From a virus: DNA of 64,000 bases. The position numbers and the translations under genes were made by a program. This document shows, one piece after another, positions 1-11,709 of the stretch; position 1 is the stretch's first letter, and every line of letters begins with the position of its first letter. Where the stretch lies: positions 118,720 to 182,719 of IMG/VR virus record IMGVR_UViG_3300036768_001490. One strand, 5' to 3'. Below the pieces are notes generated by a model. The model was not told the DNA's origin, did not search any database, and worked only from the letters and a program-made list of their open reading frames with translations.

Positions 1-44
1 TCGGGATGCCTATAAAACATGGTAGCGGGACGAGTGCCAAAATC

Positions 45-80
45 AAGAGGTTCGCGCCAGAAATCCGGCGCGAACCTCTT
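45..80 (-). terminator. Rho-independent terminator after the first large gene
   Basis: A perfect 14-bp stem (45-58 with 67-80) has an 8-nt loop. Read on the minus strand it lies just after the stop of the gene ending at 133 and is followed by GATTTTGG, a short U-tract. It probably ends the transcript of the virion block. Confidence 0.75.
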
Positions 81-132
81 CTCGCCGCATGGGACAATGA
101 CTTCCTTCCGTCTGCCACGCCCGCAGCCAGCC

Positions 133-3933
<3,801 letters not shown>

Positions 3934-4005
3934 GCTTACCTTCCCGGGACAGGATGGCCAGAAGTGTCAGGAGACATCATCACTGTCGCCAGGCCAGGGA
4001 CAGCA

Positions 4006-4048
4006 GCAGGGATGGTGGGAGGGCTGGCAGCCATCCCACCATCCCTGC
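4006..4048. repeat. 15-bp perfect inverted repeat between two large genes
   Basis: Positions 4006-4020 and 4034-4048 are perfectly complementary around a 13-nt loop. It lies between the stop at 4056 and the next start at 3933. No U-tract follows on either strand, so it is more likely an RNA-processing or stability hairpin than a classical terminator. Confidence 0.6.
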
Positions 4049-4055
4049 CACGTTC

Positions 4056-6725
4056 CTAGCGACGGCCGCCACTTGCCAGCTGGGCCAGCGCCTGGGCATT
4101 GGCGGACACGCGGTCGCCGATGGAGCCTATCGCTCCGCCGAGCGTGCCGCCGGCCAGAATGCCTGGCAACAGGCGGAGCAGGGCCCCATACCTTCCTCCT
4201 AACCGACCACCGCCGACCGGCAGCCGTTGCAAGTGGCGTGGCAAGTTGCTCAGTCCCTGGGACGCCCGCAGGTAGGCGTTGCGCATGGCGGGCATGGCAG
4301 TTCTGGCAGGACTCAACAGGTGCTGGGCACCGGCACCGATCATGGAACCGATAGCGGCGCCGCCAATGCCGATGGGGCCGATGCCCTGGTCGTCAACTGC
4401 CTGGGGTTGCTGCTGCGCCGGGGCTGTCTGCGTGCCGAAGAAGAGCGCCTTCTTCGTCATCCGTTCCAGTTCCTTGGCGCCACGGCTGACAGGCCCCGTG
4501 AAGGTGCGCTGCTTCGTGTACCGCAAGCGCGGTCTCGAAGGGAGGACATCCAAATCGGAATCCTCCTCATCGGCCTTCTTGGCCCAGGCCACCGTGCTGC
4601 GCGCTATCTTGGTCGCCAGCACGCCGCGCTGCTCGCCATTCAGGTGAGGATAGGCGGACCGGATCGCCCGCGTCAGCGACTTGCCGGCTAGCAGCTCGCT
4701 CTGGAGCTTGCGCACCTGCGCCGCCTTCTCCAGCGGCAGAACCCGGCAGATGTCATCCAGGTGGCTGCACATCAAACAGGCCGCCTGCTGCCGCACCAGG
4801 TCGCTCGCCTTCTTGACGACCGCCGAGCGCATGGCGTTCAACAGCAAGTCAGAAGCCCGCTTCTGCCGCCGCCGACGCCGGAGAAGGCGACCGATGCCGT
4901 AACCCGCCGAACCACCAGCACCCAGAAGACCGCCGCCAATTATCAAGGCGCGCGCTACCGGGTCCATCGACTCCCAATTCTTCTGGGCACTGTCCAGCAA
5001 GGGTGCAACACGCTCAGCGTAAAAGGCAGGGATGTCCTTCTCCACGAGCCCCCTGGCCCTCTCCTGCATCGCCTGCCAGCCCTCCTGAAGAGGAGCGCCA
5101 AACTGATTATACAGTTTCCGCAGCCAGCCAGGCTCTTCCTCCACATTGCTTGTCGTCGCACCACTGCCTGCAGCCGCACCACTGCCTGCAGACGCATCGC
5201 TCGCTGCGGCCGCATCGCTTGCCGCCGCAGCCGCATCGCCCGCTGCCTTCACGCCTCTTCTCTTGCGCAGACGCCGGAGAAGACGGCTGAGGCCGTAACC
5301 CGACGCACCGCCAGCACCCAGAAGTCCGCCACCAACTATCAAGGCGCGCGCCAACGGGTCTAGCGACTCCCAATTCTTCTGGGCACTGTCCAGCAAGGGC
5401 GAAACACTCTCTGTGTAAAAGGCAGGGATGTCCTTTTCCACGAGCCCCCTGGCTCTGTCCTGCACCGCCTGCAAGCCCTCATTAAACCTGTTCACCAGGG
5501 GAGCGCCATGCTGCTCATACAGTTTCCGCAGCCAGCCAGGCTCTTCCTCCACGTTGCTTGTCGCCGCACCACTGCCTGCGGCCGCACCACTGCCTGCGGC
5601 CGCACCACTGCCTGCGGCCGCATCGCTTGCCGCCGCAGCTGCATCGCCCGCTTCCTTCTCGCCTCTTCTCTTGCGCCGGCGCCGGCGCTCTATCAGGCGA
5701 TCCAGGCCGAAGCCGGCCAGGCCGCCAGCTCCCAGAAGTCCGCCGCCAATCAGCAGGGCACGGGTGGTCGGGTCCAGCTTGTCCAGCCCCAGTCTGCTCC
5801 CCAGACGGGACAGCCAGTTCAGACTACCGGAGTCATCAGGCGCTGTAGGCAGAGTTAGCAAGCTCTTCAGGCGGCGGAGATGCTCATCCTTGATAGGAGA
5901 CGAAGCTAGCCCGCGATTCAGACGGTGGATAGACTCAGCAGCCGCGATAGGAGGAGAAGTTAGCCAGCGACTCAGGCTGCGAGAGAGAGGACCAATATAA
6001 CTATTATCATTGGTAGGAGGCGAAAGTAGCTGGCTCTGCAGTTGCTCAATGTTCTTCAGATTGCGGCTAAACTCATCTCCGACAGAATCCTGAGACGGAG
6101 GAGGTATCTGGCGTCGCAGGTTGCGGAAAAGCCCAAGATTATCATTATTGTTAGAAGGCGAACTATCATCCTTGGTAGGAGAAATTAGCCAGCGCTGCAG
6201 GTGCTGCAGGTTGCGGAGAGGCTCCTCCTCAGCAAGAGGCTGAGGCGGAGCTAGATATTTCCTCATGTAGCCGCTGAGAGATGAATCAATAGGCTCTCCA
6301 CGGGAAGGCGCGGCCATCTTTTGGAACCAAAGACGGCGCACCGCCGGCACGGTCGTCTCGTACAGCTCCTGGAGTCTCCTAGCCCCCAGGGAAGAACCGG
6401 AACCACCGGCCACCCCGGCCCTCTTCTCTCTTCTCCGTGCGTCCATGTCGATCCTCCGTCTGACGCCGGCGGACGTGCCGGCAGGAAACGTCTCCATGCC
6501 AGCCACTCCCCGGGCCGGCCCACCCAGCGCCGCCATGTCCGGCGCACCGTCCACGGCGCTGCACCTCTTCTCCCTCCCCTTCCCGTTCCCCTTCCCGTTC
6601 CCCTTCTTCTGGCCAACGCGCTCCGGCAAGTCCGCGTCGTCCGGGGTATGGGCCTCCCAGCGCCGCGCCATCTCCGGATCGTTGGCCCACATCCAGCGGC
6701 GCTGCGCCTCGCTACGAAAAGGCAT
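4056..6725 (-). CDS. Phage structural-type protein with duplicated glycine-zipper modules
   Basis: 889 residues. I chose the ATG at 6725 (SD GGGAGA) because the protein then begins MPFRSEAQRRWMW, an N-terminal signature I know from many phage hypothetical proteins; the longer frame would run through the next gene. The middle holds a 132-residue module in tandem: an Ala/Gly/Ser linker, a W-L-R-K-L-Y segment, an acidic helix and an L-L-G-A-G-G glycine zipper ending in an Arg/Lys cluster. A third, diverged copy lies N-terminal to them. The C-terminus is again Gly/Ala hydrophobic. This suggests several membrane-active hairpins, perhaps an internal virion or ejection protein. Function is unproven. 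Confidence 0.8.
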   Translation of the reverse strand: MPFRSEAQRRWMWANDPEMARRWEAHTPDDADLPERVGQKKGNGKGNGKGREKRCSAVDGAPDMAALGGPARGVAGMETFPAGTSAGVRRRIDMDARRREKRAGVAGGSGSSLGARRLQELYETTVPAVRRLWFQKMAAPSRGEPIDSSLSGYMRKYLAPPQPLAEEEPLRNLQHLQRWLISPTKDDSSPSNNNDNLGLFRNLRRQIPPPSQDSVGDEFSRNLKNIEQLQSQLLSPPTNDNSYIGPLSRSLSRWLTSPPIAAAESIHRLNRGLASSPIKDEHLRRLKSLLTLPTAPDDSGSLNWLSRLGSRLGLDKLDPTTRALLIGGGLLGAGGLAGFGLDRLIERRRRRKRRGEKEAGDAAAAASDAAAGSGAAAGSGAAAGSGAATSNVEEEPGWLRKLYEQHGAPLVNRFNEGLQAVQDRARGLVEKDIPAFYTESVSPLLDSAQKNWESLDPLARALIVGGGLLGAGGASGYGLSRLLRRLRKRRGVKAAGDAAAAASDAAAASDASAGSGAAAGSGATTSNVEEEPGWLRKLYNQFGAPLQEGWQAMQERARGLVEKDIPAFYAERVAPLLDSAQKNWESMDPVARALIIGGGLLGAGGSAGYGIGRLLRRRRRQKRASDLLLNAMRSAVVKKASDLVRQQAACLMCSHLDDICRVLPLEKAAQVRKLQSELLAGKSLTRAIRSAYPHLNGEQRGVLATKIARSTVAWAKKADEEDSDLDVLPSRPRLRYTKQRTFTGPVSRGAKELERMTKKALFFGTQTAPAQQQPQAVDDQGIGPIGIGGAAIGSMIGAGAQHLLSPARTAMPAMRNAYLRASQGLSNLPRHLQRLPVGGGRLGGRYGALLRLLPGILAGGTLGGAIGSIGDRVSANAQALAQLASGGRR
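4887..5678 (-). repeat. Tandem 396-bp repeat inside the glycine-zipper gene
   Basis: The blocks 4887-5282 and 5283-5678 align with a constant 396-bp offset (132 codons), shown by the shared CCGTAACCC at 4897 and 5293 and the shared CAATTCTTCTGGGCACTGTC at 4975 and 5371. A third, more diverged copy follows up to about 5800. Short 18-bp units coding Gly-Ser-Gly-Ala-Ala-Ala are iterated near 5564-5630 and vary between copies. Confidence 0.8.
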
Positions 6726-6753
6726 GACTGGTTCTCCCTTCCTGTCGGCGCAA

Positions 6754-7281
6754 CTATCCTTCACCCCTACCTGCCGCTTCCTTATCCCCGCCCTCTCCGT
6801 CCCGGAGGAAAAATCGGAGGCAGCGCTCCTCGGTGCCGGCCGGCAGGACGCCCCGGAACCGGTCCAGATAGGACAGCAAGGCCCCACGGAGAAGCTGACG
6901 GTCCACGGAAACGTGGACCTCCTGGTCCTCGTCGGTGCCCAACGTCAGACGGTAACGGCCGGTAGGGACCACTACCCCGGCAGCGGGACAGCGCAGGAAC
7001 TGCCGCGCGCACAGGATGCGGAACAGACCGCCGCGCGTGTGCAGGGCGAGCGAGTTCTCCACCCACTCCGAGGACCAGCCGTCCGGGCCAGAGGAGACCG
7101 GCGGCGCCGCGTCCGTCTCTGCCTCGGACAGGAACCCTTCCAGATAGGCCACGCCAGCAAGCACCTGGCGCAGGCCGAACGCCAGCTCGGGGTGGTCTGT
7201 CTCCCGGAGTAGACCGTCCGCAAGTAGCAGCAGGCGCCGCAGCTCGCCACGGGACGGAAAGTTGGCGGGCAACACCGGCAT
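6754..7281 (-). CDS. Conserved-looking phage protein of unknown function
   Basis: 175 residues, with a strong SD (GGAGGAAAGG) before the ATG. The N-terminal half is helical and Leu-rich, with a possible amphipathic segment at residues 12-55. The C-terminal half is mixed alpha/beta and Arg-rich. There is no signal peptide, Cys cluster or nucleotide-binding motif. It lies 28 bp upstream of the glycine-zipper gene and is probably co-transcribed with it. I do not recognise the family. Confidence 0.75.
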   Translation of the reverse strand: MPVLPANFPSRGELRRLLLLADGLLRETDHPELAFGLRQVLAGVAYLEGFLSEAETDAAPPVSSGPDGWSSEWVENSLALHTRGGLFRILCARQFLRCPAAGVVVPTGRYRLTLGTDEDQEVHVSVDRQLLRGALLSYLDRFRGVLPAGTEERCLRFFLRDGEGGDKEAAGRGEG

Positions 7282-7312
7282 GGCCTTTCCTCCATGAAAC
7301 AGCCAGCCAGCA

Positions 7313-7393
7313 TTATCTCGTTTTAACGGGTGTCACGCCAGGCGGACCTGGGGGCTCCGCCCACGATGGGATCCAACCCACATCACCCATCAT
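7313..7393 (-). CDS. Possible 26-residue peptide
   Basis: A short frame starts with two consecutive ATGs behind GAGGTGG and ends in TAA, filling the gap between two solid genes. The peptide is Trp/Pro-rich (residues 7-20 read WIPSWAEPPGPPGV). It has no relatives I recognise. It is listed because it has an SD and fills an otherwise empty gap; it may be spurious. Confidence 0.25.
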   Translation of the reverse strand: MMGDVGWIPSWAEPPGPPGVTPVKTR

Positions 7394-7398
7394 CCACC

Positions 7399-7851
7399 TC
7401 AACGGGGCGTCCACGGAAGAGAAGGAAAAGTGGAAACGTTGCCTTCCAGAGTGTCTTGTCCAGGGGCGTCGCTGCCCGTCACGGCGATGGCATGGCACTC
7501 CTGCATGGTGCCAGGGACGTGAGTACCCGGGCAGATCACCAGCGTGTCGTTGTTGGACAGCCGGACGCCGTGGTTGAAGTCCACGAAGAAGTTCTCCACG
7601 ACACGGTTCCTCTGCAAGAAGTCGCTCGCCCAGGACAGAAAAGCGCCGACCGGGGCAGAGGCCAGCTCGCGGGCCAGGTCCAGCGCCTGCGGCTGCGGTC
7701 CCTCCATCCAGCGGCGAGCCGCCGCCTCCCTGTGCTCCTCCACGTACCGGTCCCACAGGTACTGAAGCAGATGGGGCAGACTAGCCTGCCTGCGGGGGAC
7801 GCCGCCATCGCCAGCAGAAGTGATAGGATGGATCGAAGCAGATGGGAACAT
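7399..7851 (-). CDS. Unknown small phage protein
   Basis: 150 residues. The ATG at 7851 is preferred over upstream in-frame codons because it is preceded by AAAGGAAA and avoids long overlap with the oxygenase-like gene. The sequence is helical in the first half and contains a FVDFNHGVRLSNNDTL segment near residue 95 that looks like a beta-rich core. No catalytic motif is evident. It sits between two small virion-block genes and is likely in the same operon. Confidence 0.7.
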   Translation of the reverse strand: MFPSASIHPITSAGDGGVPRRQASLPHLLQYLWDRYVEEHREAAARRWMEGPQPQALDLARELASAPVGAFLSWASDFLQRNRVVENFFVDFNHGVRLSNNDTLVICPGTHVPGTMQECHAIAVTGSDAPGQDTLEGNVSTFPSLPWTPR

Positions 7852-7903
7852 AGGCCATTTCCTTTCTGAACTTCTCTGGAACTTCTCCGGGTCAGAGTGA
7901 GGG

Positions 7904-8527
7904 TCAGACCGTCTCGTCGCTGCCCTCGCAGTCGAAAAAGTACATCTGCACCAGCCGGCCATTATCGACACGGGTGCCAAAGTAGCGGTTGCCAGCATGG
8001 CACAGACGCGCGTTCCAGATGGCCAGACGGTTGTACACGTTGCCAATGACGTCCACCACCTCCCAGGCCGTAGGGTCCAGCAGCTTGTCCTCGTACATCT
8101 GCCGCTGGGCCAGCGCCAGCGGAATGCGGCGCAAGCGGGCGGACTCCTCCGGCGTGCGGCCGCCCGTCGCCCGGGAGCGGACTAGCACCGTGCCAGCCTC
8201 CGGCGGCGCCTGCGGCGTCAGATAGATCACGGCGGCGTAACTCTGCGCGTCGCTGTGGTAGACAACCTGGTCGCCGCCCAGCGACACCTGGAAGCAGCCG
8301 TTGAAGCCGTGCTCCTCCCAGCGCGTGATCTTCCGACCCAGGTAATGCTCAAAGCGCTCCTTGACGCCCGGCCACAGGAAGCGCTGCTCGGAGCGCTGCA
8401 CCTTGTACTGGGCATGGTTGCGGACGTAGCGCTGCCGCAGGGCCAGGGCTCGCACCGCGTCCGGGTCGGCCAGAAAATCGTCCACGATGACCAGGTTGGG
8501 GCGTGGCTGGTTCAGCTGCGGCGTCAT
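7904..8527 (-). CDS. 2-oxoglutarate/Fe(II) oxygenase-like protein (DUF6445-type)
   Basis: 207 residues. Its start overlaps the stop of the upstream tubulin gene as ATGA, implying translational coupling. The double-stranded beta-helix signature is present: H91-x-D93 in YHSDAQSYAAVIYLTP, and a distal H177 in the segment ending RLCHAGNRYFG. These are the expected iron ligands, followed by Arg residues that could bind 2-oxoglutarate. The pattern resembles phage-encoded DUF6445 proteins. It would hydroxylate a protein, nucleotide or sugar; the substrate is unknown. Neighbouring glycosyltransferases hint at decoration chemistry, which is an inference. Confidence 0.7.
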   Translation of the reverse strand: MTPQLNQPRPNLVIVDDFLADPDAVRALALRQRYVRNHAQYKVQRSEQRFLWPGVKERFEHYLGRKITRWEEHGFNGCFQVSLGGDQVVYHSDAQSYAAVIYLTPQAPPEAGTVLVRSRATGGRTPEESARLRRIPLALAQRQMYEDKLLDPTAWEVVDVIGNVYNRLAIWNARLCHAGNRYFGTRVDNGRLVQMYFFDCEGSDETV

Positions 8528-9801
8528 GCAACCCCCAGATGACGTGCCGGCGAAGAGACAGACAGACCCCCCGAGAGCATGCCCGCCTTGCGGGCCAGCT
8601 CCTGCAAGCGGTCGTGCGGCGGGTCAAGCTCCGAGATCATGGTGTAACACTGCAAACCATCGTCGTCGCCCGGGTAGATGCCGCGGTGGATGACGGTGGG
8701 GCGGCCGTCCCCCTCCGGGTAGGCGGAGCCGACAATGCGGTCCAGCATGGTGAAGCCGGCGGCAAAAAAGTCCTTGCTGAAGGTGTGCAGCACCTCCCGG
8801 CTCCCCACGAACACGCAGGCCGCCTTCCTGCCCGTGCGCAGGTCCACCTGGGCCAGGACGCTCTCGGCCAGCTGCTCGCGGATGGCCGTGGAGATGTCCG
8901 CCGGCCCCTGGACCCGGTCCAGGGGAATGTCCGCCGAGCCCATGACGACTACGCCGCCGTCCAGCAGCTGGGCCAGCTCGCTGCGGTCAAAGGTGATGTA
9001 CGGGCTCTTGCAGGCCGCCAGCTGGTTGAACAGGTGAAGCAGCCGGCTGACCAAGAAGTTGCTTTTGGGCAGCAGCTCGCCCATCGCCGGCTGGTACAGG
9101 GAATGCACACGGTCATTGTCAATGACAACCAGAGGGCTGACCCGGTCGGCCAGCAGCTCGCGGAAGGCCGCGACCGCGTTGCGACAGACCGTCTGGCCCT
9201 CGTCCACGGACGGCAAGGACACCAGCGCGCCGACACGCGGCGTCTGACCCTTGCTCTCCATGTACTTCCGGGCCAGCCGAACCAGTGGCAGCGCTGTCCC
9301 CGAGCCCGTGCCGCCGCCCAGGCCGACACAGATCAAGGCATAGTCCAGGTCGTTGCCCCAGGCGCGCTGGAAGAGTTCCCAGACCTCCTCGTCGCGGCCA
9401 GCGAGCGCCTGCCGCGCCCGCTGCATGTCCTTCATGGCGCCGCCGGTGCCAAGGGACAGCAGGGGCACCTTGGGGTCGATGCCGTCACTGTCCTGGTCGG
9501 TCGTGTTGAAGGTGCCAACGCGACGGTAGCCCAGCTCCCAGAAAGCGTGGGCCATGCGCCCACCCCCCTGGCCGGTGCCCACGAAGGCCAGACGGAAGGC
9601 CGTGTCGTAGGGGAAGGAGTCGTGGATGACGACCTGGCGGGCCGCCGGCCGGTGCGCGGCCGGGCTCAGGCGGGACGCCAGGTTGCCGAGGCCGACAGGC
9701 GCGGCCGCCGGCCCACTCTTCACCCCTCCTCCTCCCTTTCCTCCCTCTTTCCTCCCCGCCGCGGCGGACGGAGACTGCCGTGGTGTCCTGTCAGCAGCCA
9801 T
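8524..9801 (-). CDS. Tubulin/FtsZ-superfamily GTPase (phage tubulin, TubZ/PhuZ-like)
   Basis: 425 residues from the ATG at 9801, chosen for its AAGGAGG about 10 nt upstream. After a ~60-residue Gly/Ala/Ser-rich disordered N-terminus come GTP-binding loops: VGTGQGGG (74-81), a G-T-G-G-A loop (119-122) and the tubulin signature GGGTGSG (162-168). The C-terminal half fits the tubulin activation domain. Bacterial and phage relatives form cytoplasmic filaments that segregate plasmids or centre phage DNA; a similar role is plausible here. Placement beside portal-side genes, rather than with replication, is notable. The family is sure; the cellular job is inferred. Confidence 0.88.
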   Translation of the reverse strand: MAADRTPRQSPSAAAGRKEGGKGGGGVKSGPAAAPVGLGNLASRLSPAAHRPAARQVVIHDSFPYDTAFRLAFVGTGQGGGRMAHAFWELGYRRVGTFNTTDQDSDGIDPKVPLLSLGTGGAMKDMQRARQALAGRDEEVWELFQRAWGNDLDYALICVGLGGGTGSGTALPLVRLARKYMESKGQTPRVGALVSLPSVDEGQTVCRNAVAAFRELLADRVSPLVVIDNDRVHSLYQPAMGELLPKSNFLVSRLLHLFNQLAACKSPYITFDRSELAQLLDGGVVVMGSADIPLDRVQGPADISTAIREQLAESVLAQVDLRTGRKAACVFVGSREVLHTFSKDFFAAGFTMLDRIVGSAYPEGDGRPTVIHRGIYPGDDDGLQCYTMISELDPPHDRLQELARKAGMLSGGLSVSSPARHLGVA

Positions 9802-9866
9802 GTAGCTTGCTCCTCCTTGACTCTCTAACTTGCAACTCGCCATGCCTCCCCGCTGCCGAACTCCCG

Positions 9867-10928
9867 TCATGCCGTCCAGACGGCGGACCACAGCTCATTG
9901 AAGCGCCGCCGGTGCTCGTCCAGATGCCACGGCTGCTGCTGCAAGCGCAGCAACGTCCACTTGTCGGCCAGCACCTCCGCGCAGGACGACAGGGACTGGC
10001 CGAAGGAAGGCACTGCCACGGGCGCCTGGGACGGGCCGGTGCGGACCTCGCAGGGCACCAGCACTCCGTTGATCCCCGGGGCAATCAGCTCGCTGTACGG
10101 CTCCACGTCATAGGCGATGCACGCCGCGCCGCAGGCCAGAGCGCGTGTGACGTGGATGCCAAAGTCGCTGCGCACGCCGGCGACAAACACCCAATCGTGA
10201 CGGTGCAGCTCGCGGACCTGCTCCACCAGGTTGGCGGCCAAGCGCACGTGGCGGAAGCGGTGGCCCCAGCGGCTGGCCAGGCGCTTGATCTGCCGCCGGT
10301 CCTGCCGCGCCCAGGACTTGAGAGACAGCAGCGTGATCTCGACCTTCTGGTGCAGCCCCAACAGGTCATCGGCCAGCTGAAGGAGCAGCGGGCCGCTGAA
10401 GTCAATGGCAGCCGCATCGCACAGGAAACAGACGCGCAGGACGGCGTCCGCCACCGTGCCGTCACGCTGCACGCTCGGCAGACCAGACTCCCACTTGCAC
10501 CAGGTCAACTTGCTGCTGTCCACGTCCCTCCGGCCAGCAAAGGCCAGCGTCCGCAAACGGTCGCAACAAACCTTGCTGGGGCAGACCACATGGTCGTACA
10601 GCGCCACTGACTCCACGTCCGCCGGCCGCAACGCATGCCAGCACGGCACCAGCACCTGCCGCGCCTTCTCCGCCACCAGCTGGGTCTGCCGCCGGACCTC
10701 CGGGTCGCAGACAAAGTGGGTGACAGCCATGCACCCCCGCACTGCCCGGTACAGGCCGTCGCCCTTGCCCGACAAGACCCGCTGGTCCCAAAAGGAGTGA
10801 ATGCCGGCCTCGTGCCGTCCGACCGCCACGAGACGGACCGTGAGTCCCAGCGAGATCCCCAGGTCTGCCAACCGGATCGCTGCCGCGGTGGCCTCGCAAC
10901 GGCCATAGGGCGCGACAATCCCGATCAT
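9867..10928 (-). CDS. GT-B fold glycosyltransferase
   Basis: 353 residues starting MIGIVAPYG; the ATG overlaps the stop of the upstream glycosyltransferase (ATGA). The C-terminal half has the GT-B donor-binding pattern: an S-D-F-G-I-H-V-T-R-A-L-A-C-G helix, then a conserved Glu in EPYSELIAPGINGVLVP, as in group 1 (GT4-like) enzymes. It would transfer a nucleotide-activated sugar to an unknown acceptor. Paired with a GT2-like gene and next to the portal gene, it may decorate virion proteins or modify host or phage glycans. Confidence 0.78.
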   Translation of the reverse strand: MIGIVAPYGRCEATAAAIRLADLGISLGLTVRLVAVGRHEAGIHSFWDQRVLSGKGDGLYRAVRGCMAVTHFVCDPEVRRQTQLVAEKARQVLVPCWHALRPADVESVALYDHVVCPSKVCCDRLRTLAFAGRRDVDSSKLTWCKWESGLPSVQRDGTVADAVLRVCFLCDAAAIDFSGPLLLQLADDLLGLHQKVEITLLSLKSWARQDRRQIKRLASRWGHRFRHVRLAANLVEQVRELHRHDWVFVAGVRSDFGIHVTRALACGAACIAYDVEPYSELIAPGINGVLVPCEVRTGPSQAPVAVPSFGQSLSSCAEVLADKWTLLRLQQQPWHLDEHRRRFNELWSAVWTA

Positions 10929-11689
10929 GCCCGCCACTTCTTCCGTAACCACTGTCCACGACGGTACTTGTCCCCCCGCGTCACCGACCGGTAATGGAAC
11001 ACGAAGCTGCCAGGGCAGAAGCCGGCCCGCAGACCAGCGGCCCGCCAGCGCTGCTGCAACTCGTACTCCTGCAAGGTCATGAGTGGGGTCGGGTTCCTCT
11101 GCCCCCGCGCATTGGTGTCGTTGCGCGGCCGAAACGGCTGGCCGTCCGCGTAGCAGTGGTCCCACCAGGTCCGCGTCCTGGCCAGCAGACAGAAGCCGTT
11201 CAGGCGCCCCGCCACGCACAACAGGCCGTGCCGGGCGCGCAGGCGGGCAGCCGTCTCGGCAATGTCCTCTTCCCGGTCGGACGGGACGTAACCATCCAGC
11301 CAGCGGCGGACCTCCTGCGCCGCCTCGCTGCCCGGGGCGTTGCTGACCGGACCGGCCAGGTCCAGGTTTCCAGCAGACAGGTGGTGCAGCAGTGGCTCGC
11401 ACCAGCCCGGAGAAAACAGCACGTCGCTGTTGGTCACGCAGGTAAAGGTGCAGTCCGCCTCCCGGGCCAGACGCAATCCCGCGTTCCAGGCGGCCGTCAG
11501 GCCCGAATTACGGGACAGACGGAGGAAGACCGTGGACGGCAGGTTCGCCGGCCGCGGCTCCTCGCTGGCATCGTCCACCACCACGACCTCCGCCGGCACC
11601 GGCCGCGTGTGCCGGAGGGCAGACTGGATAGCATCCTGGGCGTAGTCCCAATGGTTGTAGACCGGGATGACAATGCCCAGCTTGTCCAC
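10925..11689 (-). CDS. GT-A (family 2-like) glycosyltransferase
   Basis: 254 residues. The best start is the GTG at 11689, 9 nt after AAGGAGG; the protein then begins V-D-K-L-G-I-V-I-P-V-Y-N. The GT2 hallmarks are clear: IPVYNH, the nucleotide-binding VVVVDDASEE, N-S-G-L-x-x-A-W-N-A-G-L, and the D-x-D-like N-S-D-V. The C-terminal part carries the acceptor-binding segment and basic residues. It is coupled by ATGA to the next glycosyltransferase, so the two probably work in succession on one glycan. Acceptor unknown. Confidence 0.85.
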   Translation of the reverse strand: MDKLGIVIPVYNHWDYAQDAIQSALRHTRPVPAEVVVVDDASEEPRPANLPSTVFLRLSRNSGLTAAWNAGLRLAREADCTFTCVTNSDVLFSPGWCEPLLHHLSAGNLDLAGPVSNAPGSEAAQEVRRWLDGYVPSDREEDIAETAARLRARHGLLCVAGRLNGFCLLARTRTWWDHCYADGQPFRPRNDTNARGQRNPTPLMTLQEYELQQRWRAAGLRAGFCPGSFVFHYRSVTRGDKYRRGQWLRKKWRA

Positions 11690-11709
11690 ACCCACGCGCC
11701 TCCTTGGTC

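Noticed and set aside
6726-6887. Upstream extension of the glycine-zipper gene
   Set aside because: It overlaps the gene at 6754-7281 and lies before the characteristic MPFRSEAQRR start with its own SD.
10929-11402. N-terminal extension of the GT-B glycosyltransferase frame
   Set aside because: It runs antisense-like through the next gene in another frame and lacks the glycosyltransferase pattern; the ATGA-coupled ATG at 10928 is clearly better.
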